A program made the translations under genes and the position numbers. Shown in pieces: positions 8,163-15,313 of a DNA stretch of 64,000 nucleotides. This DNA comes from JAFAHD01 sp963772515 (GTDB lineage Bacteria; Vulcanimicrobiota; Vulcanimicrobiia; Eremiobacterales; Eremiobacteraceae), in NCBI GenBank assembly GCA_963772515.1, contig CAVYXC010000005.1, positions 62,001-126,000 of the forward strand. Reading direction: 5' to 3'. Numbering within the stretch: the first letter of the stretch is position 1; each line of letters starts with the position of its first letter. The notes under the pieces were generated by a model. That model was not told where the DNA came from. It did not search any database and saw only the letters and a program-made list of their open reading frames with translations.

Positions 8163-8908
8163 CGCTTGCTCGTCTGAGCACGCAGCGCCGCAGCCATGCA
8201 CGCGAAGATCGCGTGCGCGCCTGCGGTCGCGTTTGGGTCGCCACGACGCAGCGCCGGCATGCCGTACGCGACGTTAAATGACCACGCCGCGCGTTCGGGA
8301 TGCGGCATGAGCGCGAGCACATTGCCCTCGTCATTGCAGATGCCGGCCGCATCGTCCTGAGCGCCATTGGGCGAACCGCCGGCGTAGCGCAGCACGATGC
8401 GGCCGCGCTCTTCGAGATCTTCGAAGACCTCGGCGTCGCCCGTGAAGCGGCCCTCGCCGTGCGCCAATGCCATGCGCATCGCCGTCCCCGGCGCCAAGCC
8501 GTCCGTGAACGCGCAGCGCTGCGGCTCGCGATCGACGACGACGTCGACCATCAGCCCCTGGAAGTGATGCGCGGGCAGATTCTTGGCCAAGGCGACCTCG
8601 CCGAGCATGCCGGCTTCGGCCAGCACCTGGGCGCCGTTGCACAGCCCGAGCACGAGCTTGCCCTTGCCGGCTTCTTCCTTTATAACAGCCACGATCGGGC
8701 TCTTGGCTGCGATGGCCCCCGCCCGCACGCGGTCTTCGTGCGCGAAGCCGCCGGCGATGACATACGCGTCAAACCCGCGCAGGGTTTCGGCGTCCTCCGA
8801 CCACCAGAACAGCCGCGCGTCCATGCCTGCATCGCGGCACGCATCGACGGTCTCGACCTCGGAGTTCGTGCCGGGAAACACGATAACGGCTACTTTTGGA
8901 TCAAGCAT
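8159..8908 (-). CDS. purQ: FGAM synthase glutaminase subunit
   Basis: Supplies ammonia to PurL. 249 aa, class I glutamine amidotransferase: FPGTNSEVET at the N-terminus, nucleophile Cys in LGLCNGAQVL, and catalytic His-Glu in MPHPERA. It overlaps the purL stop at its 5' end and the following membrane-protein gene at its 3' end. A separate PurQ with a short PurL is the Bacillus/archaeal PurLQS arrangement, unlike the single long PurL of Proteobacteria. Confidence 0.95.
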   Translation of the reverse strand: MLDPKVAVIVFPGTNSEVETVDACRDAGMDARLFWWSEDAETLRGFDAYVIAGGFAHEDRVRAGAIAAKSPIVAVIKEEAGKGKLVLGLCNGAQVLAEAGMLGEVALAKNLPAHHFQGLMVDVVVDREPQRCAFTDGLAPGTAMRMALAHGEGRFTGDAEVFEDLEERGRIVLRYAGGSPNGAQDDAAGICNDEGNVLALMPHPERAAWSFNVAYGMPALRRGDPNATAGAHAIFACMAAALRAQTSKR

Positions 8909-11315
8909 AGAGCGCTTTCAACGGCTGTGTCCACTCGGCGGCGGCTTGGCGCAGCGGCACATCGCACGACTCGCCCTCGACGTAGATAGATTCTCCGCCG
9001 GTCCTGCCGATCACGATCGGCTCCGCTCCCTGCGCGCCGCAAAACCATTCAAAGGCGGTGCGGCGCGTGTCCGCTACCTCGACGACGAAACCCGGCGTTT
9101 CTCCGAACAGCGCGGCGTACGGCGCCACGCCGGGCGCCCACTTCGCGGGCGCATCGAGCCGAACGCCTATGACACCATCCGCGTCGCCGCCCAAGCACAT
9201 CTCGGCGACGCAGGCGAGCAGTCCGCCATCCGAGATATCATGCGCCGCGCTGATGACGCCTTCGCGGATGGCGTTGATGACGGAACGAATCGACGAGTTC
9301 GCCTCGGCGTAATCCAATGGCGGCAACTCGTCCTCTTCATTCCCATGCAGAGCCTCCAACACGGAACCTCCGAGCTGAGGCGCGCGCCGTCCGAGGAGGT
9401 ACAGCTGGTTGTTCGGTCCGCTGAGCTTCATGGTGACGACCCTGGCGACGTCGGCCACTCGGCCGATGCATGCGACGATCGCAGAGGGAGCGATCGCGGC
9501 GCCGGCCGCCGACTCGTTGTACAGGCTGACGTTGCCGCTGACAAACGGCAGCGGTTCGCCCGGCCGGCTGCTGAGCTGGAGGGCCGTAGCCGCCTCGGCA
9601 AGGCCATCGATGCCGTCGACCAGCTGGCGATACGCGATTGGATCCTCCGGATTGCCGTAATTGAGACAATCGGTGAGTCCGATGGGCAGCGCGCCGACCG
9701 CGGCGACGTTGCGCGCCGCCTCGACGACCGCATGCGCTGCGCCGAGCTTCGCCGAGATCGCACCATAGCGCGGATTGCCGTCGACCGAGAGCGCGATCCC
9801 CGCGCGCCCGCCGCGTTTGATGATGAACACACCCGCGTCGGCGTAGCCGGACGGGATCACGGTGGCACCACGCACGAAGCGGTCGTAGTGCTCGATGAGC
9901 GCGCGGCGGCTGCAGACGTCTTTGTGCGCGAGCACTTCAAGCAGAGTCTCGCTTATCGGTCGAATAAATTCGACCGCTCCATCCACGAACTCTGTAGCGG
10001 TCGAATTTATTCGACCGTGCGCGCGCTTCCGTACGGCCTCTTCCGGCGCAGCCACGCGCTGCGCGACGATCGGTCCTGCGAGCACTTCGATGGGCACGTC
10101 GATCACCGCCTCGCCGCCGGCGCGGACGACGTAGCGCTGCTCTTTGGTCACCTTGCCGATCACCGCCGCGCGCGCGTTGGCAGAGACCTCGGGCAGCGTG
10201 AAGCGCTCGTTGTAGATCTGCAAGACCACCGGCGTGAATGAGGGAGGTACCGCCCAGAGCATGCGCTCTTGCGTTTCCGCGCACGCGATCACGAACGGCG
10301 GCAGCCCCGGCACCGCTTGCGGCACGGCGTCGATATCGATCGCGCCTCCGAACCCGCCGGCGTTGCACAGCTCGCAGCTGCTGCCCATGATCCCGCCCGC
10401 GCCTAAGTCTTTAAAACCGACCTGCAGCCCGCGGCGCCGGATCTCCTCGAAAACGGCGTAGCTCGCGCGCATGATCACGCTCTTGAGGAACGGATCCGGC
10501 ACCTGCACCGCGCTCTTGTTCGCTTGCGCAAGCGACGCGTCGAGCACCAGCGATGCGAATGCGGCGCCGCCGAAGCCGGATGCGTCGGTCGCCTTGCCGA
10601 CCAGCACGAGGTCGTAACCCTCGCCATCGGCGGGCACGCGGCTGTGGATGATGCGGTCGGCCGGCACGATGCCCAGCGAGACGACGTTGACCAGGCAATT
10701 CTCATTGAACGATTCGTCGAAGTAGACATCACCGGCGAGGTTCGGCACTCCCACCGCGTTGCCGTACGACCCGATGCCGTCAACTGCCGCAGCCGCGACG
10801 TAGGCGGCGTGTGAACCGGGCACCGGGATGCCGAAGCGTAGCGGATCGGCACTGGCGACCACCTCAGCGCCCATGCATAAGACGTCGCGCAAGATCCCGC
10901 CGACGCCGGTCGCCGCGCCTTCGAAGGGCACGACCTGCGACGGATGGTTGTGGCTCTCGTGCGCGACGACCACGCCGTATTCGACGCCGTCAACCGTGCC
11001 TGCGCGCAAGACGCCCGCGTCTTCGCCGACACCGACAAGCACGTCCGAGCTCACGGTCGGCAATTTCTTGAGCAGCGGGCGGCTGCTCTTATACGAGCAA
11101 TGCTCGCTCCACTGGATGGCGAACGCATGCGCTTCGGCGCGCGTCGGATCGCGGCCGATGCGCTGCGCGATCGAGCGCAATTCGCCGGGTGAGAGCGCGA
11201 GCGCCTCGCGACGAGCGAGGCGCTGCAGTTGGTCGTCGGTGGCGCCCGCGATGGGGAGCGGCTCGGCCGATCGTTTGACGTCGGTGGCGGTCGAATTCAT
11301 TCGACCGTCATTCAC
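8901..11315 (-). CDS. purL: FGAM synthase large subunit (short, PurLQS type)
   Basis: ATP-dependent conversion of FGAR to FGAM with PurQ-derived ammonia. About 804 aa with the AIRS-like double repeat: QWSEHCSYKSSRPLLKKL (about 68-85), ESHNHPSQVVPFEGAATGVGG (about 120-140) and DLGAGGIMGSS (about 303-313). The GTG start (11315) overlaps the purCE stop as GTGA; an in-frame ATG at 11300 lies inside a palindromic repeat and is the alternative. Residues of about 433-454 (GRINSTATEFV...FIRPIS) are encoded by a palindromic element inserted in frame in the linker between the two halves. Confidence 0.95.
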   Translation of the reverse strand: MNDGRMNSTATDVKRSAEPLPIAGATDDQLQRLARREALALSPGELRSIAQRIGRDPTRAEAHAFAIQWSEHCSYKSSRPLLKKLPTVSSDVLVGVGEDAGVLRAGTVDGVEYGVVVAHESHNHPSQVVPFEGAATGVGGILRDVLCMGAEVVASADPLRFGIPVPGSHAAYVAAAAVDGIGSYGNAVGVPNLAGDVYFDESFNENCLVNVVSLGIVPADRIIHSRVPADGEGYDLVLVGKATDASGFGGAAFASLVLDASLAQANKSAVQVPDPFLKSVIMRASYAVFEEIRRRGLQVGFKDLGAGGIMGSSCELCNAGGFGGAIDIDAVPQAVPGLPPFVIACAETQERMLWAVPPSFTPVVLQIYNERFTLPEVSANARAAVIGKVTKEQRYVVRAGGEAVIDVPIEVLAGPIVAQRVAAPEEAVRKRAHGRINSTATEFVDGAVEFIRPISETLLEVLAHKDVCSRRALIEHYDRFVRGATVIPSGYADAGVFIIKRGGRAGIALSVDGNPRYGAISAKLGAAHAVVEAARNVAAVGALPIGLTDCLNYGNPEDPIAYRQLVDGIDGLAEAATALQLSSRPGEPLPFVSGNVSLYNESAAGAAIAPSAIVACIGRVADVARVVTMKLSGPNNQLYLLGRRAPQLGGSVLEALHGNEEDELPPLDYAEANSSIRSVINAIREGVISAAHDISDGGLLACVAEMCLGGDADGVIGVRLDAPAKWAPGVAPYAALFGETPGFVVEVADTRRTAFEWFCGAQGAEPIVIGRTGGESIYVEGESCDVPLRQAAAEWTQPLKALYA
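9958..10016. repeat. Double palindromic element inserted in purL
   Basis: Two 18-bp near-palindromes of the form GGTCGAATNNATTCGACC (9958-9975 and 9999-10016) lie in inverted orientation. With the adjoining CGCT/AGCG they form 21-bp perfectly complementary arms around a 17-bp spacer. The whole could fold as one long hairpin or two short ones. It is translated in frame within purL. Related single palindromes occur at 11289, 20779 and 59286. Confidence 0.85.
11289..11306. repeat. Palindromic element at purL start
   Basis: Single copy of GGTCGAATNNATTCGACC with centre TC, lying directly after the purC-purE stop and supplying codons 5-10 of purL (RMNSTA on the minus strand). It also creates an in-frame ATG. 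Flanking CGCCAC resembles the CGCTAC beside the copy in mid-purL. Confidence 0.8.
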
Positions 11316-12586
11316 GCGCCCGCTTTCCCGTTCGGGGGTGCCGTCGCCATGCGCGCATCCGACTCGATCACGTTCTTGCGGCTGCGATACTGCGCGACCA
11401 GCACGCGCCCGAAGAGCACGGTGTCGTCCACGCCGAGGATCTTGGCCGCGGCCAGCGCGGCGTTCTCGGGCTCCAACACGACCAGACTGGCCACGCCGGA
11501 GGGCAGCTGCAGGCTCGAGAGGATCTCCATGCCCGCCCAGTTCGATCCGATGACCGGACACGCGATCACCGGATTCGGCGTCGCGGCGTCGACGAACGCC
11601 GACAGGGCGTTGCTGCGGCCCGCGATGGTGATGTAGACGACCCGCCCCATCGCGCTGTCGGTCTGGTGGACTCGGGTGAGCGCGTACATCGGCGTCTTGT
11701 GCGCGGAGGCGACGTGCTTGGTGCTGGGGATGCCGAAGCCGGACAGCGCTTTGCCGATCCGCTCCGCGTGCGCGGCGTCCGCGGACGACCCCATAATGAT
11801 CGTGACGAAGCCGCCGACGCTTTTCTGGAACTGTGCGACGCGCTCGGCGACCTCTTCGTACTTCTCTTTGACGACGCCAAGCTCGTTGTCTTTGGGCGTC
11901 CCCATGTTGCGATAGATCTGTTTGTCGAGCATGCGCTTGGGATCGCCGCCCGGCCAGATGCGCCACGAATCGTTATCGATCACGTCGGCCAGCAGGATCT
12001 GGCTCGCGCCGTCGGCGGTCTTGTGGCGTCCGAACTCGACTTTCAAATCGATCAGCAAGACGTTTTGCTGCTTCCACGCGTGCGCGAGGATTTCGAAGAC
12101 CAGCAGCGCGACATCGGTCATCTCGCCCAGCTCTGCGGGCGTGGCCAGATCCTCTGCGATGATCTGTTCGGCGCTGTACTGCGGATCGTGGCGCGCGTCG
12201 TCTTTGAAGAAATACTCCACCAGACGCGGCGCGAACACGGCGCCTTCTTTGACTGCGGGGTGGCGTTTGAGATACGAACCCGCGGCGACGCCGCGCACGA
12301 CGACCTCGATCGGGATCATCTCGCAGCGGCGCACGATCATCTCGTTGTCGTCTTCGTCTTCGCCCCCGCTGAGGTAGTGGGTCGGCAGGCCGCACGCGTT
12401 GAGCAGGCGGAAGATGCGCGCCGTCGTCAGCGCCGCAAGACGCCCCTTGCCCGTGATGACGTTTCGTTTGGCCCCGTCGCCGGCCGTAATGCTGTCCTGC
12501 GACGAGACGATCACCGCATCGGGCTGATCGGGATGCTGGTAGAGGATCTTGGTCTTGCCGCGCGCGACTTCCGGTCCTTTGTTCAT
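11312..12586 (-). CDS. purCE: Fused SAICAR synthetase / AIR carboxylase (PurC-PurE)
   Basis: 424 aa bifunctional enzyme. Residues 1 to about 250 are SAICAR synthetase (GKTKILYQ, GKGRLAALTTARIF, EVVVRGVAAGSYLKRH, LIDLKVEFGR). Residues of about 259-400 are PurE (VTIIMGSSAD, VASAHKTP, GRSNALSAFVDAATPNPVIACP). The order PurC then PurE is that of animal PAICS, whose PurE is class II and carboxylates AIR directly with CO2 without PurK. No purK is in this window, which agrees. It starts 9 bp after purB. Confidence 0.93.
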   Translation of the reverse strand: MNKGPEVARGKTKILYQHPDQPDAVIVSSQDSITAGDGAKRNVITGKGRLAALTTARIFRLLNACGLPTHYLSGGEDEDDNEMIVRRCEMIPIEVVVRGVAAGSYLKRHPAVKEGAVFAPRLVEYFFKDDARHDPQYSAEQIIAEDLATPAELGEMTDVALLVFEILAHAWKQQNVLLIDLKVEFGRHKTADGASQILLADVIDNDSWRIWPGGDPKRMLDKQIYRNMGTPKDNELGVVKEKYEEVAERVAQFQKSVGGFVTIIMGSSADAAHAERIGKALSGFGIPSTKHVASAHKTPMYALTRVHQTDSAMGRVVYITIAGRSNALSAFVDAATPNPVIACPVIGSNWAGMEILSSLQLPSGVASLVVLEPENAALAAAKILGVDDTVLFGRVLVAQYRSRKNVIESDARMATAPPNGKAGA

Positions 12587-12595
12587 CGCTCTCCT

Positions 12596-14014
12596 TTATA
12601 GTATCGATTCTAGCGTCAGTGGCGCCGGTTTCTCGAGGGCCCGCACCTTGGCCGCGAACAGCCGTGCGCGCTCCGCCGCCAAGCCCGTGTGGTTGGCCGG
12701 ATCCATCAGGGCTCGCATCTGGGCGGGCTCGATGTATTCGCTTAGCGCGGGGTCGGCCGCGATCATGTCGGCAAGCGGGTTGTTCTGCGTCTTTTCCAAC
12801 GCCTCCCAGGCGCTCATCGACAGTTCTCGCAGTCGCTCGTGCAGCGCTTGACGGTCCGCGCCGCGGCGCGTCGCCGCCATCAACACCGCCTCGGTGGCGG
12901 CGAAGGGTCCGAAGCGCTTGAGATTGGCGGCGATGCGGTCCTTGTCCACGCGCAGTCCGGAGACGATCTTGTGCGCCAGAGCGATCACTTCGTCGGCCGC
13001 CAAGAAGGTCTCGGCGATGGCCGAACGGCGGTTCGCGGAATCATCCAGCGTGCGTTCGAGCAGATTGTCCGCCGCGTTCTGCCACATCACCCCGGCGTTG
13101 GCGCTCACCACCCGCGCCAACGAGCAGATGCGCTCGCTCATGATGGGATTGCGTTTGAAGGGCATCGCCGACGAGCCGACTTGTTTGGCGCCGAACGGCT
13201 CGCCAAGCTCGCCGAACGGGCTGCTCGCGAGAATGCGCACGTCGAAGCCGAACTTGCTGGCGCTCGCGGCCAGCGCGGCGACGTTGGATACGACGACGTA
13301 GTCCAGCCGGCGCGAGTACGTCTGGCCCGTGATCATCGAGGCTTGCAGCCCAAATGCCGACAGCACGTCACGTTCGATTTCGTCCGGCGACACGCCGGTC
13401 CCGTGCAGCAGCGCGGCATACGTCGCGGACGTCCCGACCGCGCCGCGCAGCCCTTTGCTCGGCAGCCAGCTCGCCAGACATTTGAGATTCTCGTAGTCGA
13501 GATAGAAATCGTGCGCCCACATGCTCAGGCGATAGCCCAGCGTTGTCGGCTCCGCGGCCTGCAGATGCGTGTAGGCCATGCAGGTCAGGTCCGCGTAGCG
13601 CTCGATCTGATCTGCAAAGGCATCGAGCAGCGAACGAAGTGCGCCGCACAGCATCGAAAGGGCGACTTTCATGCGCGCGGTCTCGACGTTGTCCTCGATG
13701 TCCATGGACGTCGCGCCCAGATGGAGCTTGCCGCCGCCGAGCTTTGCCTGGTCGGCGTAGACGCGCAGCTCGGCCATGAGGTCGTGGTGGATCAGCGCTT
13801 CGATCGCTTCGGCCGCGTTCAGGTCGACGGCGTCGACGAAACGGCGCAGGTCGGCGACCTCTTCAGGCGTGATCAGGCCGGCGCGGCCTTGCGCTTGCGC
13901 GAGCTCGAGCCACATCCGGCGCCACATCCGCCGCTTGGTCTCTTCCGAGAACAGCGCACGCATAGCGGGACGGCCGTATCGCCAAGAAAACGGGGAGGAA
14001 TACTCTGTTGTCAC
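12596..14014 (-). CDS. purB: Adenylosuccinate lyase
   Basis: Cleaves SAICAR and adenylosuccinate, acting twice in purine synthesis. 472 aa, fumarase/aspartase superfamily: signature VGSSAMPFKRNPIMSE, TSMDIEDN early, and TYSRRLDYVVVSNVA. GTG start. It is the first gene of the minus-strand purine run. The 95 bp upstream (14015-14109) separate it from a divergent gene and should hold the operon promoter, but I see no convincing -35/-10 pair there. Confidence 0.96.
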   Translation of the reverse strand: MTTEYSSPFSWRYGRPAMRALFSEETKRRMWRRMWLELAQAQGRAGLITPEEVADLRRFVDAVDLNAAEAIEALIHHDLMAELRVYADQAKLGGGKLHLGATSMDIEDNVETARMKVALSMLCGALRSLLDAFADQIERYADLTCMAYTHLQAAEPTTLGYRLSMWAHDFYLDYENLKCLASWLPSKGLRGAVGTSATYAALLHGTGVSPDEIERDVLSAFGLQASMITGQTYSRRLDYVVVSNVAALAASASKFGFDVRILASSPFGELGEPFGAKQVGSSAMPFKRNPIMSERICSLARVVSANAGVMWQNAADNLLERTLDDSANRRSAIAETFLAADEVIALAHKIVSGLRVDKDRIAANLKRFGPFAATEAVLMAATRRGADRQALHERLRELSMSAWEALEKTQNNPLADMIAADPALSEYIEPAQMRALMDPANHTGLAAERARLFAAKVRALEKPAPLTLESIL

Positions 14015-14109
14015 GGTACTCTCGTCGTTCGTCGCGGGACGCGCACGCCCCCTCCGCGCCCGGAGATACGAGTGCGCCGGCCGAATCGGCGGACGCGAGG
14101 TGATTTTCG

Positions 14110-14433
14110 ATGGCTGTCTATTCGATCGCGGCCTACAGGCCGCGTGCCGGAAAGCAAGCGTTGCTGCGCGAGTGCGTGCGCGACCATATGTCCGTGCTGC
14201 GCGGCCAAAAGCTCATCACGCAGCGACCGGCCCACGTCATGCGCGCCAAAGACGGCACTATCGTCGAGGTCTTCGAGTGGGAGTCCGACGACGCCATCGA
14301 GCGGGCGCACAAGAATCCTGAGGTTCAGAAGCTCTGGACGCGCTTCAACGAGGCGTGCGAGTACGTGCCGCTTGCGAGCGTCGCCGAGTGTTCGGAGATG
14401 TTCGCGAACTTCGAGCCGCTCGATCTGCCGTAG
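14110..14433 (+). CDS. Small ABM-like (dimeric alpha-beta barrel) protein
   Basis: 107 aa. MAVYSIAAYRPRAGKQALLRECVRDHM...PAHVMRAKDGTIVEVFEWES has the beta-alpha-beta pattern of antibiotic-biosynthesis-monooxygenase-like ferredoxin folds, here probably a stress or hypothetical protein rather than a defined enzyme. It is divergent from purB, and its 3' end overlaps the end of the opposite-strand hydrolase gene by 89 bp. Assignment rests on overall pattern only. Confidence 0.6.
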   Translation: MAVYSIAAYRPRAGKQALLRECVRDHMSVLRGQKLITQRPAHVMRAKDGTIVEVFEWESDDAIERAHKNPEVQKLWTRFNEACEYVPLASVAECSEMFANFEPLDLP

Positions 14434-15313
14434 CGGCGATGTCATCCATAAAGCGTCGAAGCAAGATGTTCACTTTAACGGGATGGCGCACGTGCGGCGC
14501 GTGGCCTCCGCCCTCGACGGTCACAAGCGTGCCGCCTGTCGCCTTTGCCACACCGGCGCCCCCGGAATGCGCGATCACCGCATCGTCGCTGCCGTGTATG
14601 ACGAGAACCGGACACGCGATGCGCGCGTAGTAGTCGCCCGCGTTTGCAAGGTCGGACGGAGGTTCGTCCGCAGAATCCGGCGCCTCGTACGTGGCGATCA
14701 GCACATCGGCATTGGTCTCATTGCCCCAGCCGATCACGTCTTCGATGCCCTTGGTCGAATGCGGCTCGGTGAGCAGTTTGCCGGCGAAGAACTGGAGCCA
14801 GTCGTCATACGCCCGCTTCCAATAGTGCTTGTTGTGCTTTGCCCAGCCTTCTGACGTCGGGAGCGGCTCGGTCCACGAGAACGCCGTGCGCTCGGGACGA
14901 CCTTTCGCGCCGAACGGCGAGACCGGAGCGATGAAGACTGCACCCGTAACCCTCAGCGCATGGTTCGCGGCCAGCATGGCCAAGTGGACGCCGCCCATCG
15001 AATAGCCGACGATCGCCGCGCGCGCGGTTCCCGTCGCGTCCAGCACCGCAAGCGCGTCGTCGACGAAGGTCTGTGCCGAATACGCTTCTGCCTGCGTTGG
15101 TCTGCTCGACTTGCCGTTGCCGCGCCCGTCGAAGACGATGACGCGATAGTGGCGCGCCAAGTACGGCACTTGCAGTTTCCAGATGCGCGAATGGACGAGC
15201 GCCCAGGTGGGCAAGAACAGCAGCGTCGCCGGACCTGAGCCGAACACTTCGTAATAGATGCGCGCGCCGGCGCTTTCGACGTAGCCGGATTCGTCCGGCT
15301 CGCGTGCTCTCAC
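14345..15313 (-). CDS. Alpha/beta hydrolase
   Basis: 322 aa; GTG start overlapping the stop of the upstream gene (GTGA). Nucleophile elbow GYSMGG with Ser at residue 105, acid in IHGSDDAV, and His in GGGHAPHVRHPVKVN. It is a clear paralog of the hydrolase half of the upstream fusion gene: both share YYEVFG/FYEVFG, WKxQVPYLARH, EPHSTKxIEDxxGWG and RxPVKVNxLLRxF. The last ~35 residues are Arg/Ser-rich, lie antisense to the small gene at 14110-14433 and may be unstructured. Substrate unknown. Confidence 0.85.
   Translation of the reverse strand: MRAREPDESGYVESAGARIYYEVFGSGPATLLFLPTWALVHSRIWKLQVPYLARHYRVIVFDGRGNGKSSRPTQAEAYSAQTFVDDALAVLDATGTARAAIVGYSMGGVHLAMLAANHALRVTGAVFIAPVSPFGAKGRPERTAFSWTEPLPTSEGWAKHNKHYWKRAYDDWLQFFAGKLLTEPHSTKGIEDVIGWGNETNADVLIATYEAPDSADEPPSDLANAGDYYARIACPVLVIHGSDDAVIAHSGGAGVAKATGGTLVTVEGGGHAPHVRHPVKVNILLRRFMDDIAATADRAARSSRTSPNTRRRSQAARTRTPR

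Noticed and set aside
8583..10241. 552-codon plus-strand frame over purL/purQ
   Set aside because: Shadow of purL; no domain, atypical composition.
11316..11966. Longer purL start in the open frame upstream
   Set aside because: It would overlap 650 bp of purCE in another frame, and the extra residues are Arg-rich with no PurL similarity. GTG 11315 at the GTGA overlap is far better.
14753..14767. Further copies of the GGTCGAAT palindrome (also near 16876)
   Set aside because: Only the left arm is present, and both come from the shared EPHSTK codons of the two paralogous hydrolases, not from the repeat family.
12839..14854. 671-codon open frame on the plus strand across purB
   Set aside because: Antisense to purB and the hydrolase gene; high GC removes stops. 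The translation is Arg/Ala/His-rich with no family motif, while purB has all its signatures.
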